DNA from: an uncultured Actinomyces sp.
GTDB lineage: Bacteria > Actinomycetota > Actinomycetes > Actinomycetales > Actinomycetaceae
Reading direction: 5' to 3'
NCBI GenBank assembly: GCA_902373545.1
Contig: CABKMZ010000002.1
Span: 1 to 64,000 of the forward strand
DNA length: 64,000 nt
This document shows, piece after piece, positions 51,160 through 60,500 of this stretch. Position 1 is the first letter of the stretch. Each line of letters opens with the position of its first letter. The notes under the pieces are model-generated. The model did no database searches. It worked only from the letters and a program-made list of their open reading frames with translations, and had not been told where the DNA came from. The translations under genes were made by a program, and so were the position numbers.

Positions 51160-51987
51160 TCAGATGTCGTAGGTGACGCTCACCGGCGCGTGATCAGAGA
51201 AACGCTCCGCGTATTCGTCGGCGCGGCCGATCTCGAAGGAGCGCGCACGCTCCCCCAGCGCGGGCGTCGCATACTGGTAGTCGATGCGCCAGCCCGCATT
51301 GTTGACGAAGGCCTGCCCGCGCCACGACCACCACGAGTACGGGCCCTGCACGTCGCCGGCCAGGTCGCGCACGGTGTCGCGCCAGCCCTCCTCGACCCAC
51401 TGGTTCAGGAAGACGATCTCCTCGTCGAGGACGCCGGCACGCTTATTGTGGTTGGGCTTCCAGTTCTTGATATCAGCCTCGGAGCGCACGACGTTGAAGT
51501 CGCCGCACACGAGCGAGGAGATGCCACCGGCGGCCTCCTCGGCGATGAGCTCGGCCATGCGGGCGCCGATGCGCGGCAGGTGCGCCATCTTGGCCTCCTG
51601 CTTGGGAGTGTCCTTCTCGCCCGAGTGGAAGTAGGCCGAAACGACACGCACGGGGGTATCGCCGCCCTCGGGTCGCACGACGGTCTCGAGCCAGCGGCCC
51701 GAATCCACGTCAGTCTCGGCGTCGTCGAGGATCAGGCGGGGCTCGCCCTCCAGGCTCGCGCGGCCGCGACGCACGGCCACGCCCACGCCCGCACGCCCCT
51801 TGATGCGGCAGGGAACCCACACACTATCCCAGGCCTCGCCCATGATCTCGCGGGAAATCTCCTCCGGTGCACGCACCTCCTGCATGAGCAGCACGTCCGT
51901 ATCGGAGGCCCCCAGCCAGTCCAGGAAGCCGCGCTTATGGGCGGCGCGAATACCGTTGAGGTTTACGGTGGTCACCGTCAGAGTCAT
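51160..51987 (-). CDS. xthA: Exodeoxyribonuclease III (XthA/ExoA family)
   Basis: 275 residues. Endonuclease/exonuclease/phosphatase fold: TLTVTTVNLNGIRAAHKRGF, LLMQEVRAPEE (metal Glu), LVCGDFNVVRSEADIKNW, SWWSWRGQAFVNNAGWRIDY and the final SDHAPVSVTYDI. AP endonuclease for base-excision repair. Convergent space to the 2H gene holds the repeats. Confidence 0.94.
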   Translation of the reverse strand: MTLTVTTVNLNGIRAAHKRGFLDWLGASDTDVLLMQEVRAPEEISREIMGEAWDSVWVPCRIKGRAGVGVAVRRGRASLEGEPRLILDDAETDVDSGRWLETVVRPEGGDTPVRVVSAYFHSGEKDTPKQEAKMAHLPRIGARMAELIAEEAAGGISSLVCGDFNVVRSEADIKNWKPNHNKRAGVLDEEIVFLNQWVEEGWRDTVRDLAGDVQGPYSWWSWRGQAFVNNAGWRIDYQYATPALGERARSFEIGRADEYAERFSDHAPVSVTYDI

Positions 51988-52031
51988 CGTTTTCTCCTTA
52001 ACAAGAGTTTTCTTCAGTCTAGATGAACGAG

Positions 52032-52068
52032 GAGGCGCGGTGAGGAATGGGTATCCTCACCGCGCCTC
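52032..52068 (-). terminator. Terminator after folD
   Basis: GAGGCGCGGTGAGGA (52032-52046) pairs perfectly with TCCTCACCGCGCCTC (52054-52068), 7-base loop, 45 bases past the folD stop and 45 before the xthA start. No U-run on the minus strand. Confidence 0.78.
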
Positions 52069-52112
52069 TCGCGCAATGTCGTCGCTCCGGGCGCCGCCGG
52101 CATGCGGATCGT

Positions 52113-53021
52113 TTACCGGGGGCCGAGGCCCGCCTGACGTTCCGCTGCTTCAACGACGTTCGTGACCAGCAGGGCACGCGTCATCGGGCCAACTCCGCCC
52201 GGGTTGGGGCTGAGCCAGGACGCTACCTGGTCCACACCGTCTGCGACGTCGCCCATGAGCCGAGCCTTGCCGTTCTCACCCCGCACGCGACTCACACCCA
52301 CGTCCAGGACGACCGCACCGGGGGCCACCATATCGGGAGTAACGATTCCGGCGGAACCAGCAGCCGCGACGATAACGTCCGCGCGGCTCACGTGATCTGC
52401 CACATCAGCAGTGCCCGTATGGCAAATGTCGACCGTGGCGTTAACTTCCTTGCGCATCATGAGTAGGCCAATGGATCGGCCCACCGTCACGCCTCGCCCA
52501 ATGACGCACACATTCTGACCAGCCAGATCGATCCCGTGGCGCTCCACGAGTTCGATGACCGCGCGCGGCGTACAGGGCAGAGGCGAGTCGATGGGGCCGG
52601 AGCCACGAAGAACCAGGCGCCCGAGGTTCATCGGGTGCAGGCCGTCCGCGTCCTTGGCCGGATCGATACGTTCCAGGACAGCGTTCGCGTCGATGCCGCG
52701 GGGCAGGGGCAGCTGCACGATGTATCCAGTGCATGCCGGATCACCGTTGAGCTGATCAATGGCGGCTTCCACCTGTTCCTGCGTCGCGTCGGCTGGCAGG
52801 TCCACGCGGATCGACTCAGCACCGATCTCGGCGCAGTCGCGGTGCTTGCCCGCGACGTAGGCGACGGACCCCGGGTCCTCGCCCACCAGGATCGTCCCGA
52901 GGCCCGGGACAACCCCGGCCTCACGCAGTCGATCCACGCGCTCCTTGAGCTCGGCCTTGATCGCGGCGGCGGTCGCCGTCCCATCGAGAACCCGCGCGGG
53001 CCCCTCCCAGGGAGCCCTCAC
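52113..53021 (-). CDS. folD: Bifunctional methylene-THF dehydrogenase/cyclohydrolase FolD
   Basis: 302 residues; GTG start overlaps the glyA stop (GTGA), so translation is coupled. [63 protein letters not shown] and [13 protein letters not shown] are conserved. It interconverts 5,10-methylene- and 10-formyl-THF. Second gene of the ZTP-riboswitch operon. Confidence 0.96.
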   Translation of the reverse strand: MRAPWEGPARVLDGTATAAAIKAELKERVDRLREAGVVPGLGTILVGEDPGSVAYVAGKHRDCAEIGAESIRVDLPADATQEQVEAAIDQLNGDPACTGYIVQLPLPRGIDANAVLERIDPAKDADGLHPMNLGRLVLRGSGPIDSPLPCTPRAVIELVERHGIDLAGQNVCVIGRGVTVGRSIGLLMMRKEVNATVDICHTGTADVADHVSRADVIVAAAGSAGIVTPDMVAPGAVVLDVGVSRVRGENGKARLMGDVADGVDQVASWLSPNPGGVGPMTRALLVTNVVEAAERQAGLGPR

Positions 53022-54307
53022 TGCTCGAGCCCCGCGTACAGGGGATGCTTGTCCGTCAGCTTCTTGACGCGGGCGCGCAGCGCGTCCACCTCAACGTTTG
53101 CGCCGGAAGCTCCCTGAGCCAGGGTCGTGCCGATGATGTCGGCGACCTCGGCGAAGTCCTCGGCGTCGAAGCCGCGCGAGGCCAGGGCGGGGGTGCCGAT
53201 ACGCAGGCCGGAGGTGACGGCCGGCGGACGCGGGTCGAAGGGGACCGCGTTGCGGTTAACGGTGATGCCCACCTCGTGCAGCAGGTCCTCGGCCTGCTGG
53301 CCGTTGAGCTCGGAATCAACCAGGTCAACCAGGACCAGGTGCACGTCCGTGCCGCCCGTGACCAGCTTGATGCCGGCGTTCTTGGCGTCGTCTGCGCCCA
53401 GGCGCTCGGCCAGAATCTGCGCGCCTTCGATCGTGCGGCGCTGACGATCCTTGAACTCCTCGGTCTGCGCGACCTTCATGGCGATGGCCTTGGCGGCGAT
53501 CGCGTGCATGAGGGGGCCGCCCTGCTGGCCGGGGAACACGGCGGTGTTGAGCTTCTTGCCCCACTGCTCGCCGCGCGAGGAGATGATCATGCCGGAACGA
53601 GGCCCGCCCAGGGTCTTGTGGACCGTCGTCGTCACGACGTCGGCGTGGGGGACCGGGTTGGGATGCAGGCCGGCAGCCACGAGGCCCGCGAAGTGGGCCA
53701 TGTCCACCCACAGGGCGGCACCAACCTCGTCCGCAATGTCGCGGAAGGCCTGGAAGTCGAGGTGACGCGGGTAGGCGGACCAACCGGCGATGATGACCCG
53801 GGGGCGCTCGGCCAGGGCAGCCTCGCGAACCTTCTCGGGCTCGATGCGCATGGTCTCGCGATCGACCTCGTAGGCGACGGCCTTGTAGTTCTTGCCCGAG
53901 AAGTTCAGGCGCATGCCGTGGGTGAGGTGACCGCCGTGAGCCAGCGACAGGCCCAGGATCGTGTCACCGACGTTGGCCATGGCCATGAGGGCAGCGGCGT
54001 TTGCCTGCGCACCAGCGTGGGGCTGAACGTTGACGTAGTCGCCGCCGAAGACCTGCTTCGCGCGCTCGATCGCGAGCGATTCGGCAACATCGACAAACTC
54101 GCAGCCACCGTAGTAGCGGCGGCCGGGGTAGCCCTCCGCGTACTTGTTCGTCAGAACGGAGCCCTGCGCCTGAAGCACAGCGCGCGGAACGAAATTCTCC
54201 GATGCAATCATCTCGAGGGTCTCGCGCTGGCGCCCCAGCTCGGCGTCCAGCACTGCCTGGATTTCGGGGTCCAGCTGCGCCAGTGTCATGTCGTTGAGGG
54301 AGTCCAT
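53018..54307 (-). CDS. glyA: Serine hydroxymethyltransferase
   Basis: 429 residues from the ATG at 54307 with AGGAG six bases upstream; the open frame to 54421 crosses the riboswitch and is not coding. [21 protein letters not shown] start ([20 protein letters not shown]), [15 protein letters not shown], and the PLP lysine in [15 protein letters not shown] (about 230). It makes glycine and methylene-THF. Controlled by the upstream ZTP riboswitch together with folD. Confidence 0.96.
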   Translation of the reverse strand: MDSLNDMTLAQLDPEIQAVLDAELGRQRETLEMIASENFVPRAVLQAQGSVLTNKYAEGYPGRRYYGGCEFVDVAESLAIERAKQVFGGDYVNVQPHAGAQANAAALMAMANVGDTILGLSLAHGGHLTHGMRLNFSGKNYKAVAYEVDRETMRIEPEKVREAALAERPRVIIAGWSAYPRHLDFQAFRDIADEVGAALWVDMAHFAGLVAAGLHPNPVPHADVVTTTVHKTLGGPRSGMIISSRGEQWGKKLNTAVFPGQQGGPLMHAIAAKAIAMKVAQTEEFKDRQRRTIEGAQILAERLGADDAKNAGIKLVTGGTDVHLVLVDLVDSELNGQQAEDLLHEVGITVNRNAVPFDPRPPAVTSGLRIGTPALASRGFDAEDFAEVADIIGTTLAQGASGANVEVDALRARVKKLTDKHPLYAGLEQ

Positions 54308-54349
54308 GTGGTTCTCCTGTTGATCATTCGAATGTGATGTCCGCAACTT

Positions 54350-54430
54350 CAAGCCCAGGCGGGCGGCTCTCGATGCAGGCGCGCCGCTCCCCGGTGGTTC
54401 CCCACCTAATTCGCCAGTCACGACGCATGT
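54350..54430 (-). promoter_or_regulatory. ZTP (pfl) riboswitch before glyA-folD
   Basis: On the minus strand the leader reads CGTGACTGGCG, then AGGTGGGGAACCACCGGGGA and GCGGC, and after a variable hairpin CCGCCTGGGC. These are the conserved segments of the pfl motif, whose ligand is ZTP/ZMP, in the right order. Typical targets are purine and one-carbon genes, exactly glyA and folD. A likely -10, TAGACT (54439-54434), puts the transcript start at about 54427. Forty bases separate the last conserved element from the glyA ribosome-binding site. Confidence 0.9.
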
Positions 54431-54472
54431 ACAAGTCTATCGTCCCACGATGACCTGCGCATTCTTCCAAGG

Positions 54473-54508
54473 TGTCAGACGACTACCACATGGTCACCCA
54501 GTCTGACA
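54473..54508. repeat. Inverted repeat in the glyA/sugar-transferase intergenic region
   Basis: TGTCAGAC (54473-54480) and GTCTGACA (54501-54508) form an 8-bp perfect inverted repeat 20 bases apart, upstream of the riboswitch promoter. Possibly an operator for either divergent gene. Confidence 0.4.
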
Positions 54509-54557
54509 GGTCGAGCCGGACAAGATCACCGGTGCATGAAATCACAGCCCAATTTCC

Positions 54558-54607
54558 CTTGTACTTAACCCTTTGGTTAGCAAATAAGTTAACCGTATGG
54601 ATAGACT
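54558..54607 (+). promoter_or_regulatory. Promoter with shared palindromic operator, sugar transferase side
   Basis: The 30-mer at 54558-54587 matches 61052-61081 at 23 of 30 positions (CTTGTACTTAACC then TTTGGTTAGCAA here). The AACC/GGTT halves are palindromic. TTGGTT (54573-54578), 17 bases, TATGGA (54596-54601) could be the promoter, so the palindrome covers the -35. A second box TACAGT at 54699-54704 is nearer the gene. Confidence 0.5.
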
Positions 54608-54641
54608 AGGGTTAACACCTAACGGTGACTGAGGCGCTCAC

Positions 54642-54676
54642 GGGATATTTACCCAGTAAATGTCCCGAAGTTCGGG
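54642..54676. promoter_or_regulatory. Two adjacent palindromes before the sugar transferase gene
   Basis: GGGATATTTAC (54642-54652) faces GTAAATGTCCC (54656-54666) with one mismatch, and CCCGAAGTTCGGG (54664-54676) is a second palindrome touching the first. They lie just upstream of TACAGT (54699-54704). Candidate regulator sites or leader hairpins. Confidence 0.4.
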
Positions 54677-54739
54677 GGATTCGCTCCTCTAACCGACCTA
54701 CAGTATTTGAGTTTGAAGAAGTAGAAGGAAGACGCACAG

Positions 54740-55435
54740 ATGACAACATTGACGAAGCCAACTGCACGCGCCGCATCGACGGCTCTCGCGTTCGAGCATG
54801 CGTCGAATTTCGCCGCGTCCGCCGACAACGCAATCAAGCGCATGTGCGACATTATCGCCTCGCTCATTGGCATTATCCTGCTGACGCCGGTGTGGATCAT
54901 CGTCGCCGCAGCAGTGCGCCTGAACGATGGTGGCCCCGCTTTCTTCACCCAGGAGCGCGTGGGCCTCGATGGCACGACTTTTACCATGATTAAGTTCCGC
55001 ACGATGCGTGTTGACGCCGAGGCCATGAAGGATTCTCTGGCCGAGGCCAACGAGGCCGATGCCAGCGCCGGCAACTCGATCATGTTCAAGATGGCAAACG
55101 ACCCGCGTATTACGCGTATCGGCTCCTTCCTGCGCAAGACGTCCATTGACGAGCTGCCCCAGCTCTTCAACGTTCTGCGCGGTGATATGTCTCTCGTCGG
55201 CCCGCGCCCCCCGCTCCCCAGCGAGGTCGCGCAGTACGAGCCGCGCGTCATGGGCAAGTTCGCCGTCCGCCCGGGCATTACCGGCCTGTGGCAGATTTCG
55301 GGCCGTTCCAACCTCTCCTGGGATGAGACCGTCCACCTGGATCTGTCGTACGCCCAGCACCGTTCCCTCACGCTCGATGCGTGGATCATGCTGCAGACGG
55401 TTCCCGCTCTGCTGCGTTCCGAGGGAGCCTACTGA
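54740..55435 (+). CDS. Sugar-1-phosphate transferase (small PglC-like)
   Basis: 231 residues, only the catalytic bacterial-sugar-transferase domain. One N-terminal re-entrant or membrane helix (CDIIASLIGIILLTPVWII), then GGPAFFTQERVGLDGTTFTM, IKFRTMRVDAEAMKD, RKTSIDELPQLFNVLRGDMS and LVGPRPPLPSEV. It moves a phosphosugar to undecaprenyl phosphate, beginning a surface glycan or protein glycan. No flippase or polymerase is adjacent. Ends with a strong terminator, so monocistronic. Confidence 0.92.
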   Translation: MTTLTKPTARAASTALAFEHASNFAASADNAIKRMCDIIASLIGIILLTPVWIIVAAAVRLNDGGPAFFTQERVGLDGTTFTMIKFRTMRVDAEAMKDSLAEANEADASAGNSIMFKMANDPRITRIGSFLRKTSIDELPQLFNVLRGDMSLVGPRPPLPSEVAQYEPRVMGKFAVRPGITGLWQISGRSNLSWDETVHLDLSYAQHRSLTLDAWIMLQTVPALLRSEGAY

Positions 55436-55460
55436 TTCTTTCTGCGTGTGTGTGATTGGG

Positions 55461-55496
55461 TGAGGCCCGAGCCGAGAGGCTCGGGCCTCACCCTTT
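55461..55496 (+). terminator. Intrinsic terminator of the sugar transferase gene
   Basis: TGAGGCCCGAGCC (55461-55473) and its inverse (55478-55490) with GAGA loop are followed by CCCTTTT. Twenty-five bases after the stop. Confidence 0.9.
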
Positions 55497-56673
55497 TGCC
55501 AATTGTGCAGGCTACGCACAGAGATGTCCCGCAAGGCCTGGAAGCGCCCATGAGACACGCGCAGGCCTCGTAGCGACCGCAGGGGCAGTCCGCACACGCT
55601 GGAGCTTCTCTGCCCCTACAAGGGCCTCAGGGAGCATGAAGAAACCCCCTAGGCGCCTTCAACAGCCCTCAGAGCACTCCCCGTGGCCCACTCGGATTCC
55701 TTCCCACCCAGTTAGCACCCCCTCAGGCGGGTTGCGCAGGCGAAGCACTCCCACTTTTCCCCGGCCCCATCGGAATGCAACACGAATGGATAATTGCCGC
55801 GTGCATGCTAGATTGGCGCTACCGGCGACTTTACGAATGCTTGACACAGTTGCTGACTGACGGGTTCCCGAACGCGTCGTGACGACACTGTCAATACCCC
55901 ACTAACCGTTGTTGCGTACCTAACAGGAGCGTCAGAAGTAGTGTCACGGGCCTCGCCTGAGACTCACCTCGTGCTCGCCGTTTCAAGGTGTGTCGTCAGC
56001 GTTTGAGCACGCACTCGACAGTATAGTTTCGCGCTGATTTCGCGCGTCACCGTGTCTCCTGACGAGGCACACGTGCTCTGTTGCTCCCTGGACTTCGAAC
56101 AGCTGTTAGCCCCATCGGCGCGGACACTGCGAGCCACTCAGATGCTCCTGTCATGTCACCGGCTCCCCGATGTCGGGAGCGTCGCCGTGCTCGTGGCAGC
56201 TGGGCCCCACAGGTGGTAGTGGCGGCCCGTCGCCGCGCAGCTGGGCCCTTGAGGTGGCAGTGTGGGCACACCGCCCACACTGCCACCAGTCGGGTTAACG
56301 TGCGCATTGAAGGGCCCACAGGACCACCTCTGAGGCGAATGCACGGCAACAAGGGCGTTCTCAGCGAACACTCAACGGAAGCCACTTCTTAGCCACACGA
56401 GTAACAGCTGCCACCTCCGTCCAAACGCTCGGCAACAAAGGCACTCAAAGCGCACACCCGGCAGCAGCACCGGATACAAGCGACCGAGCAACCCTAGAGC
56501 GGGCATGCGTCATCCGCATCGGCACGCGGCGCGGACACTCGGGCACGCACCATCCGCACCGGTGCGCGAGACACCCAGACGAGCAGGAACGGCGCAAACC
56601 GACCACACTCCCCACTCCCCAGGCTCGCAGGCAGCTCACCCCCAGGCTCGTGCTCACCCGTCGGACACGGCAA
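55497..56673. other. Gene-free region of about 1.2 kb
   Basis: No reading frame here has actinobacterial codon bias or a recognisable product. Visible structure: a perfect 15-bp inverted repeat at 56253-56287 (GGTGGCAGTGTGGGC and its inverse, 5-base loop) and an imperfect direct repeat starting CAGCTGGGCCC at 56197 and 56238. Compositional change near 55790-56050 is mild. It could be a decayed gene, a long 5' region, or host a small RNA; I see nothing decisive. Confidence 0.5.
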
Positions 56674-56706
56674 GGCGGGCCAGACCCTCACAGGGTCTGG
56701 CCCGCC
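56674..56706 (-). terminator. Hairpin after the WecG-type gene
   Basis: GGCGGGCCAGACCCT (56674-56688) pairs with AGGGTCTGGCCCGCC (56692-56706), 3-base loop, 30 bases beyond the stop at 56736. Short TTG follows on the minus strand. Confidence 0.75.
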
Positions 56707-56735
56707 TGTCGCAAGCAGTGCTTAGAGCGCGCCGA

Positions 56736-57521
56736 TCACGCCGACGCGTCCCTCTTATCCACGACGAGGCCGAGCTCGTCGAAGGTTCCCATGGCCTCGA
56801 GACGACGAATCAGCTCGGGCCAGTGCGCGATGAAGTCCAGGGCTTCGACCGTGTAGCGCTTGGTGAGACGCTTGGGCTCGTGCACGATGCGCCAGGCCCA
56901 TCCCAGGCGGGCGGCGTGCACCCAGTCGGGGAAGTAGTCGTCGGCAGCCTTGGCGTACTGGTCGATCCATCCGCCCGCCGTGCACACGGACGCCTCGGGC
57001 ACGAGCCCGAGTGCGACCGAGGCGACGACCTCCTGCAAGCCAGCGCCCAGGCCCACGATCACGAGCCGGGGCTCGAAGTCCGCCAGTACGGAAGGCTGCG
57101 CCTTGAAGCGGCGCAGTCCGTCGTAACCGTCGATGACCTGGACGTCGAAACGCTCCAGGCGCCGCGCTGCCGCCTCGCCGGCCTCGGGAACGGCACCGAT
57201 CAGGGTGATCCGAGTGCCGTCGTCAAGGCGAGAGAAGACGTGGGGCAGGACAAGGTCCGCCGACGTGCGAGCCACTTCGTGTCCGGCTGCGCGCAGTCGC
57301 ATCTGCAGGAGCGTGCCGTCGAAGCCGACGGTGTTCATGCGCGCCAACGCACGGAAGTCGGCGTGCAGCAGCGACCAGTGGTTGAGCCACGTGGTGGCGT
57401 GCCCACGGGTGAGCGCGCGTTGCGCCATCAGGTCGAAGGCGGGATCGGCGGCGCTGGGGCCGACCGCGCCGGCGGCCTCGCTCTGGTCGAGGCCGCCAGC
57501 GTTGGGCGACTGGAGAGTCAT
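56736..57521 (-). CDS. WecG/TagA/CpsF family glycosyltransferase
   Basis: 261 residues. GT26 signature: NHWSLLHADFRALARMNTVG near the N-terminus, LVIVGLGAGLQEV, and CTAGGWIDQYAKAADDYFPD followed by ARLGWAWRIVHEPKRLTKRY. Such enzymes add the second sugar (e.g. ManNAc) on a prenyl-linked GlcNAc during teichoic acid, enterobacterial antigen or capsule synthesis. Five bases after the giant surface-protein gene, so co-transcribed with it. The association suggests the giant protein works with, or is decorated by, the glycan. Confidence 0.9.
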   Translation of the reverse strand: MTLQSPNAGGLDQSEAAGAVGPSAADPAFDLMAQRALTRGHATTWLNHWSLLHADFRALARMNTVGFDGTLLQMRLRAAGHEVARTSADLVLPHVFSRLDDGTRITLIGAVPEAGEAAARRLERFDVQVIDGYDGLRRFKAQPSVLADFEPRLVIVGLGAGLQEVVASVALGLVPEASVCTAGGWIDQYAKAADDYFPDWVHAARLGWAWRIVHEPKRLTKRYTVEALDFIAHWPELIRRLEAMGTFDELGLVVDKRDASA

Positions 57522-57526
57522 GTCGA

Positions 57527-60500
57527 TTACCTCAGCAGGCTTGCTTTGAGATCGAAGGAAACGGACACAGCTCCAGCGTAGTTCGCGTGCTCTTCGACCG
57601 CGATGCGATTGACACCATCTTTCAGAAGATCACGCGGAACGGTGATGGTCTGGAGGTTGTTCTTGGCCGTGCCCAGCGAGACGTTGGACTTGGCGTTCGT
57701 GTTCGGGGTGATGGTTCCTTCCGGCATGTTGATGCGCTTGACTTCGGTTCCGTTGACGTAGACAACGGAACCGTCATCGGCGCGGACGGTGAGCGTGAGC
57801 TCGAAGTCGGCGCTGATGGTGCCCAGGTTCACGTCGCGAGCGAAGTACGTCGTGATGGGTCGGTCGGCCTTCTCCATGACGAAGGGGGTACCGGCGTCAC
57901 GGTCGCCCCAGCCGAGCGGGCTGGCGCCGTGCTTCCACTGTGCCAGGTTCGCGGTGGAGTTCCACTTGGCGTCGGGGGCTTCCTTGGAGACCCAGTAGTT
58001 CCAGTACTGTCCGGTGGGCATGAACTCGCCGAAGTTGACGCCGGAGACGTCCAGGACCTCAAGCGGTGCGTCCGGGTCAGGAGTGATCGGCTTGTCCGGG
58101 TCGGGCTGGGGCTGCGGCTCGGGTTCCGGCTGGGGCTGCGGCTCGGGTTCGGGCACGTCGCCCTTTGCCACGGTCCGAACGGTTCCGTCGATGGTCATCG
58201 AGGCCGTGGAGCGGTAGTTCAGGTGGGTTTCGACGGCCAGCGTGTTGGTGCCGGCGACGAGCTGGGACGCGGGGACGAAGACCAGCTGTCGGTCGGCGCG
58301 GGCGGACGCGGTCGTCGCCGCGGCGGACGCGTAGGTGCCGGCGGTGACGGTGCCCTCGCTCATGCGCTGGCGCACAACCTCGGTGCCGTTGACGTAGACC
58401 ACGGCGCCGTCGTCGGCCGTCACGGAGACGTTGATGCCGCCGATTGCGGTGGGGTCAGCGACCGTGAAGTTGGTGCGCGCGTAGGTGGTCAGCGGGCGGG
58501 TCTTGGGCGTGCCGGGCTTGAGGGTGGTTCCCAGGTCGGGGGCGCCGTAGCCGATGGGGGCGGTGCCGCGGCTCCAGGAGGAGTCGTCGTACGAGGTCTG
58601 GGCCCAGTCTTGCGCGACCGCGTCGTTGGACCAGTGGTACGCCCAGGTGGCGTCGTCCTCGACGAGGATGGTGGCGTCGTCGGGCCGGGCGGGCTGGCCG
58701 TTAGCATCGACCGTGTAGGCGTGGGTCGTGGCACCGACGAGGCCGTCGGAGGCGACGGCGCGCACGAAGAAGCGGTTGTTGCCGCCCAGGGGCACGGTGA
58801 CGGACGTCGAGGTCGTGGTGGCGATCGTGCGATCGTCGCGCAGGATCTGGTACGAGTCGGCACCCGGCACGGAGGACCACTTGAGGGTCACCTGCTGGGA
58901 GTTGCCGTCGGAGGCGCGCAGGTTGGCGGGCACCGCGGGGGCGGTGGCGTTGCGGGCGGGCATGCGCACCCAGCCGCCGGACCACTGGCCGGCCGTCTTG
59001 GACGTGAAGGAGAAGTTGAAGTCGCCGCCGGCCCACAGGGCGCCGTCGTCTCCCATTTCGAGGGCCCACGCACCGGTGGAGCGCAGGGAAGACAGTCGGT
59101 AGGGGGTCCATCCGAGCTGACGGCCGGTGGCCTGGTCCCATCCGCCTACCCACTGGATTTCGTCGGCGCGGGTCCAGGTGTTGCCCAGGGCCAGGTACTG
59201 GTAGGCGTCCTGGAAGGTGTAGTCCGAGCAGTGGCAGGAGCCATAAATGACGCCTGTCGCGGAGGCCGTCGTGGCCTGCAGGTCGCCGCCGTTTTGCATG
59301 GTGATGGACCCGGAGGTGCGGCTCATGTCGGAGGTGTTGTAGCCGAACAGCGAGTGCTGCGAGCCGCCGAAGTAGGCGCGCCCGTTACCAACGGTGACGG
59401 CCTGCTGGTACTTGCCGATGAAGTAGGAGTGGCGGAAGGACCAGGACTGGTCGAGCGTGGCACCCTCGGACGTCTCAACGCGGGCGGCGTTCTCGGCGAC
59501 GCGATCGTGGATGCGCGTGAAGAATCCGGCTGCGTAGAAGTAGGTGTCGGCCTCGTCGACGTCGATATCGGCGACGGTGCCGTTGAACTCGGGGTTCCAG
59601 GAGCGGTCGGGTGTGCCGGTCAGGTCAAGGCGCCCGGCGTTACGGGCGTAGACGGAGGAAACGCCGTTGCCCGACAGGTGAGTGAAGGCACCGGCCAGGT
59701 AAATGCGTCCGTCGATCACCTTCGCGGACTTCACGCTGACGCGCCCGCCGTTGCCGTTGCGTACCTGGAGGTTCCACGAGGGGTCGATCTGCCCGGTCGC
59801 GGGGTCGATGAGGACTGTGCCCACGCGGGTTTCGCCGTTGACCTTGGTGAAGTCACCGACGGCGAGGAGCTTGCCGCTGGGCAGCTCCACGAGGTCCTTG
59901 ACCTGGTTGTTGAAGTCGAAGGTCTGGCCGGTCCAGTCACCCGTGACGGCGTCGAAGGCGGCCAGGCCGCGAGAGGTGATCTCTTGGCCGTTCTTGCCCT
60001 TTTGCACGCCGGTGAAGTTGCCACCCACGTACATGGTCGAGCCGATCTGTTCGAAGGCCTGCACCTGGATGCTGCCCTCCTGGATCGAGCCGTTGAGGTT
60101 GCCGGTCACGCCCCAGGTCGTGGGGGTGGCGAATTCAGACACCGAGGCCTTCTGGGTTTCGGCGGCCAGACCGCCGTCACCGATGGCACGGAAGGAAGAG
60201 TCCGTGGAGCGCAGCTCGGGGCGGACGTAGACCTCCGCGTAGGGGTTGATGATCGACCCGTTGCGGTGGAAGTAGGAGGTCGAGGAGGAAGTGTCGTACC
60301 ACGAGGATGCCAGCGGCCCGTAGCCGAAGCCCATCGTGTATTGGTTCTGAGGGGAGGCCGTCAGGTTGACGTATCCCCACCCGGCGTTGGTGCCGAAGCC
60401 GGACCAGACGATGCCGCCGTTAACCCACCACTCCCGGTTGAACTTGACGTTGACGGGGTGAGCACTCTTGAACGGCCAGATGAAGTCACTCATCTTGGGG

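Noticed and set aside
54307-54421. N-terminal extension of GlyA
   Set aside because: The extension would translate the ZTP riboswitch; the ATG at 54307 has a proper ribosome-binding site and matches family length.
55456-55860. 134-codon open frame after the sugar transferase
   Set aside because: It begins within the terminator, is rich in Arg/Pro/Ser, and shows no similarity or codon bias.
58081-58160. Tandem repeat in the Pro-Glu-Gln linker of the giant protein
   Set aside because: Low-complexity linker codons, common in secreted proteins; not an independent genetic element.
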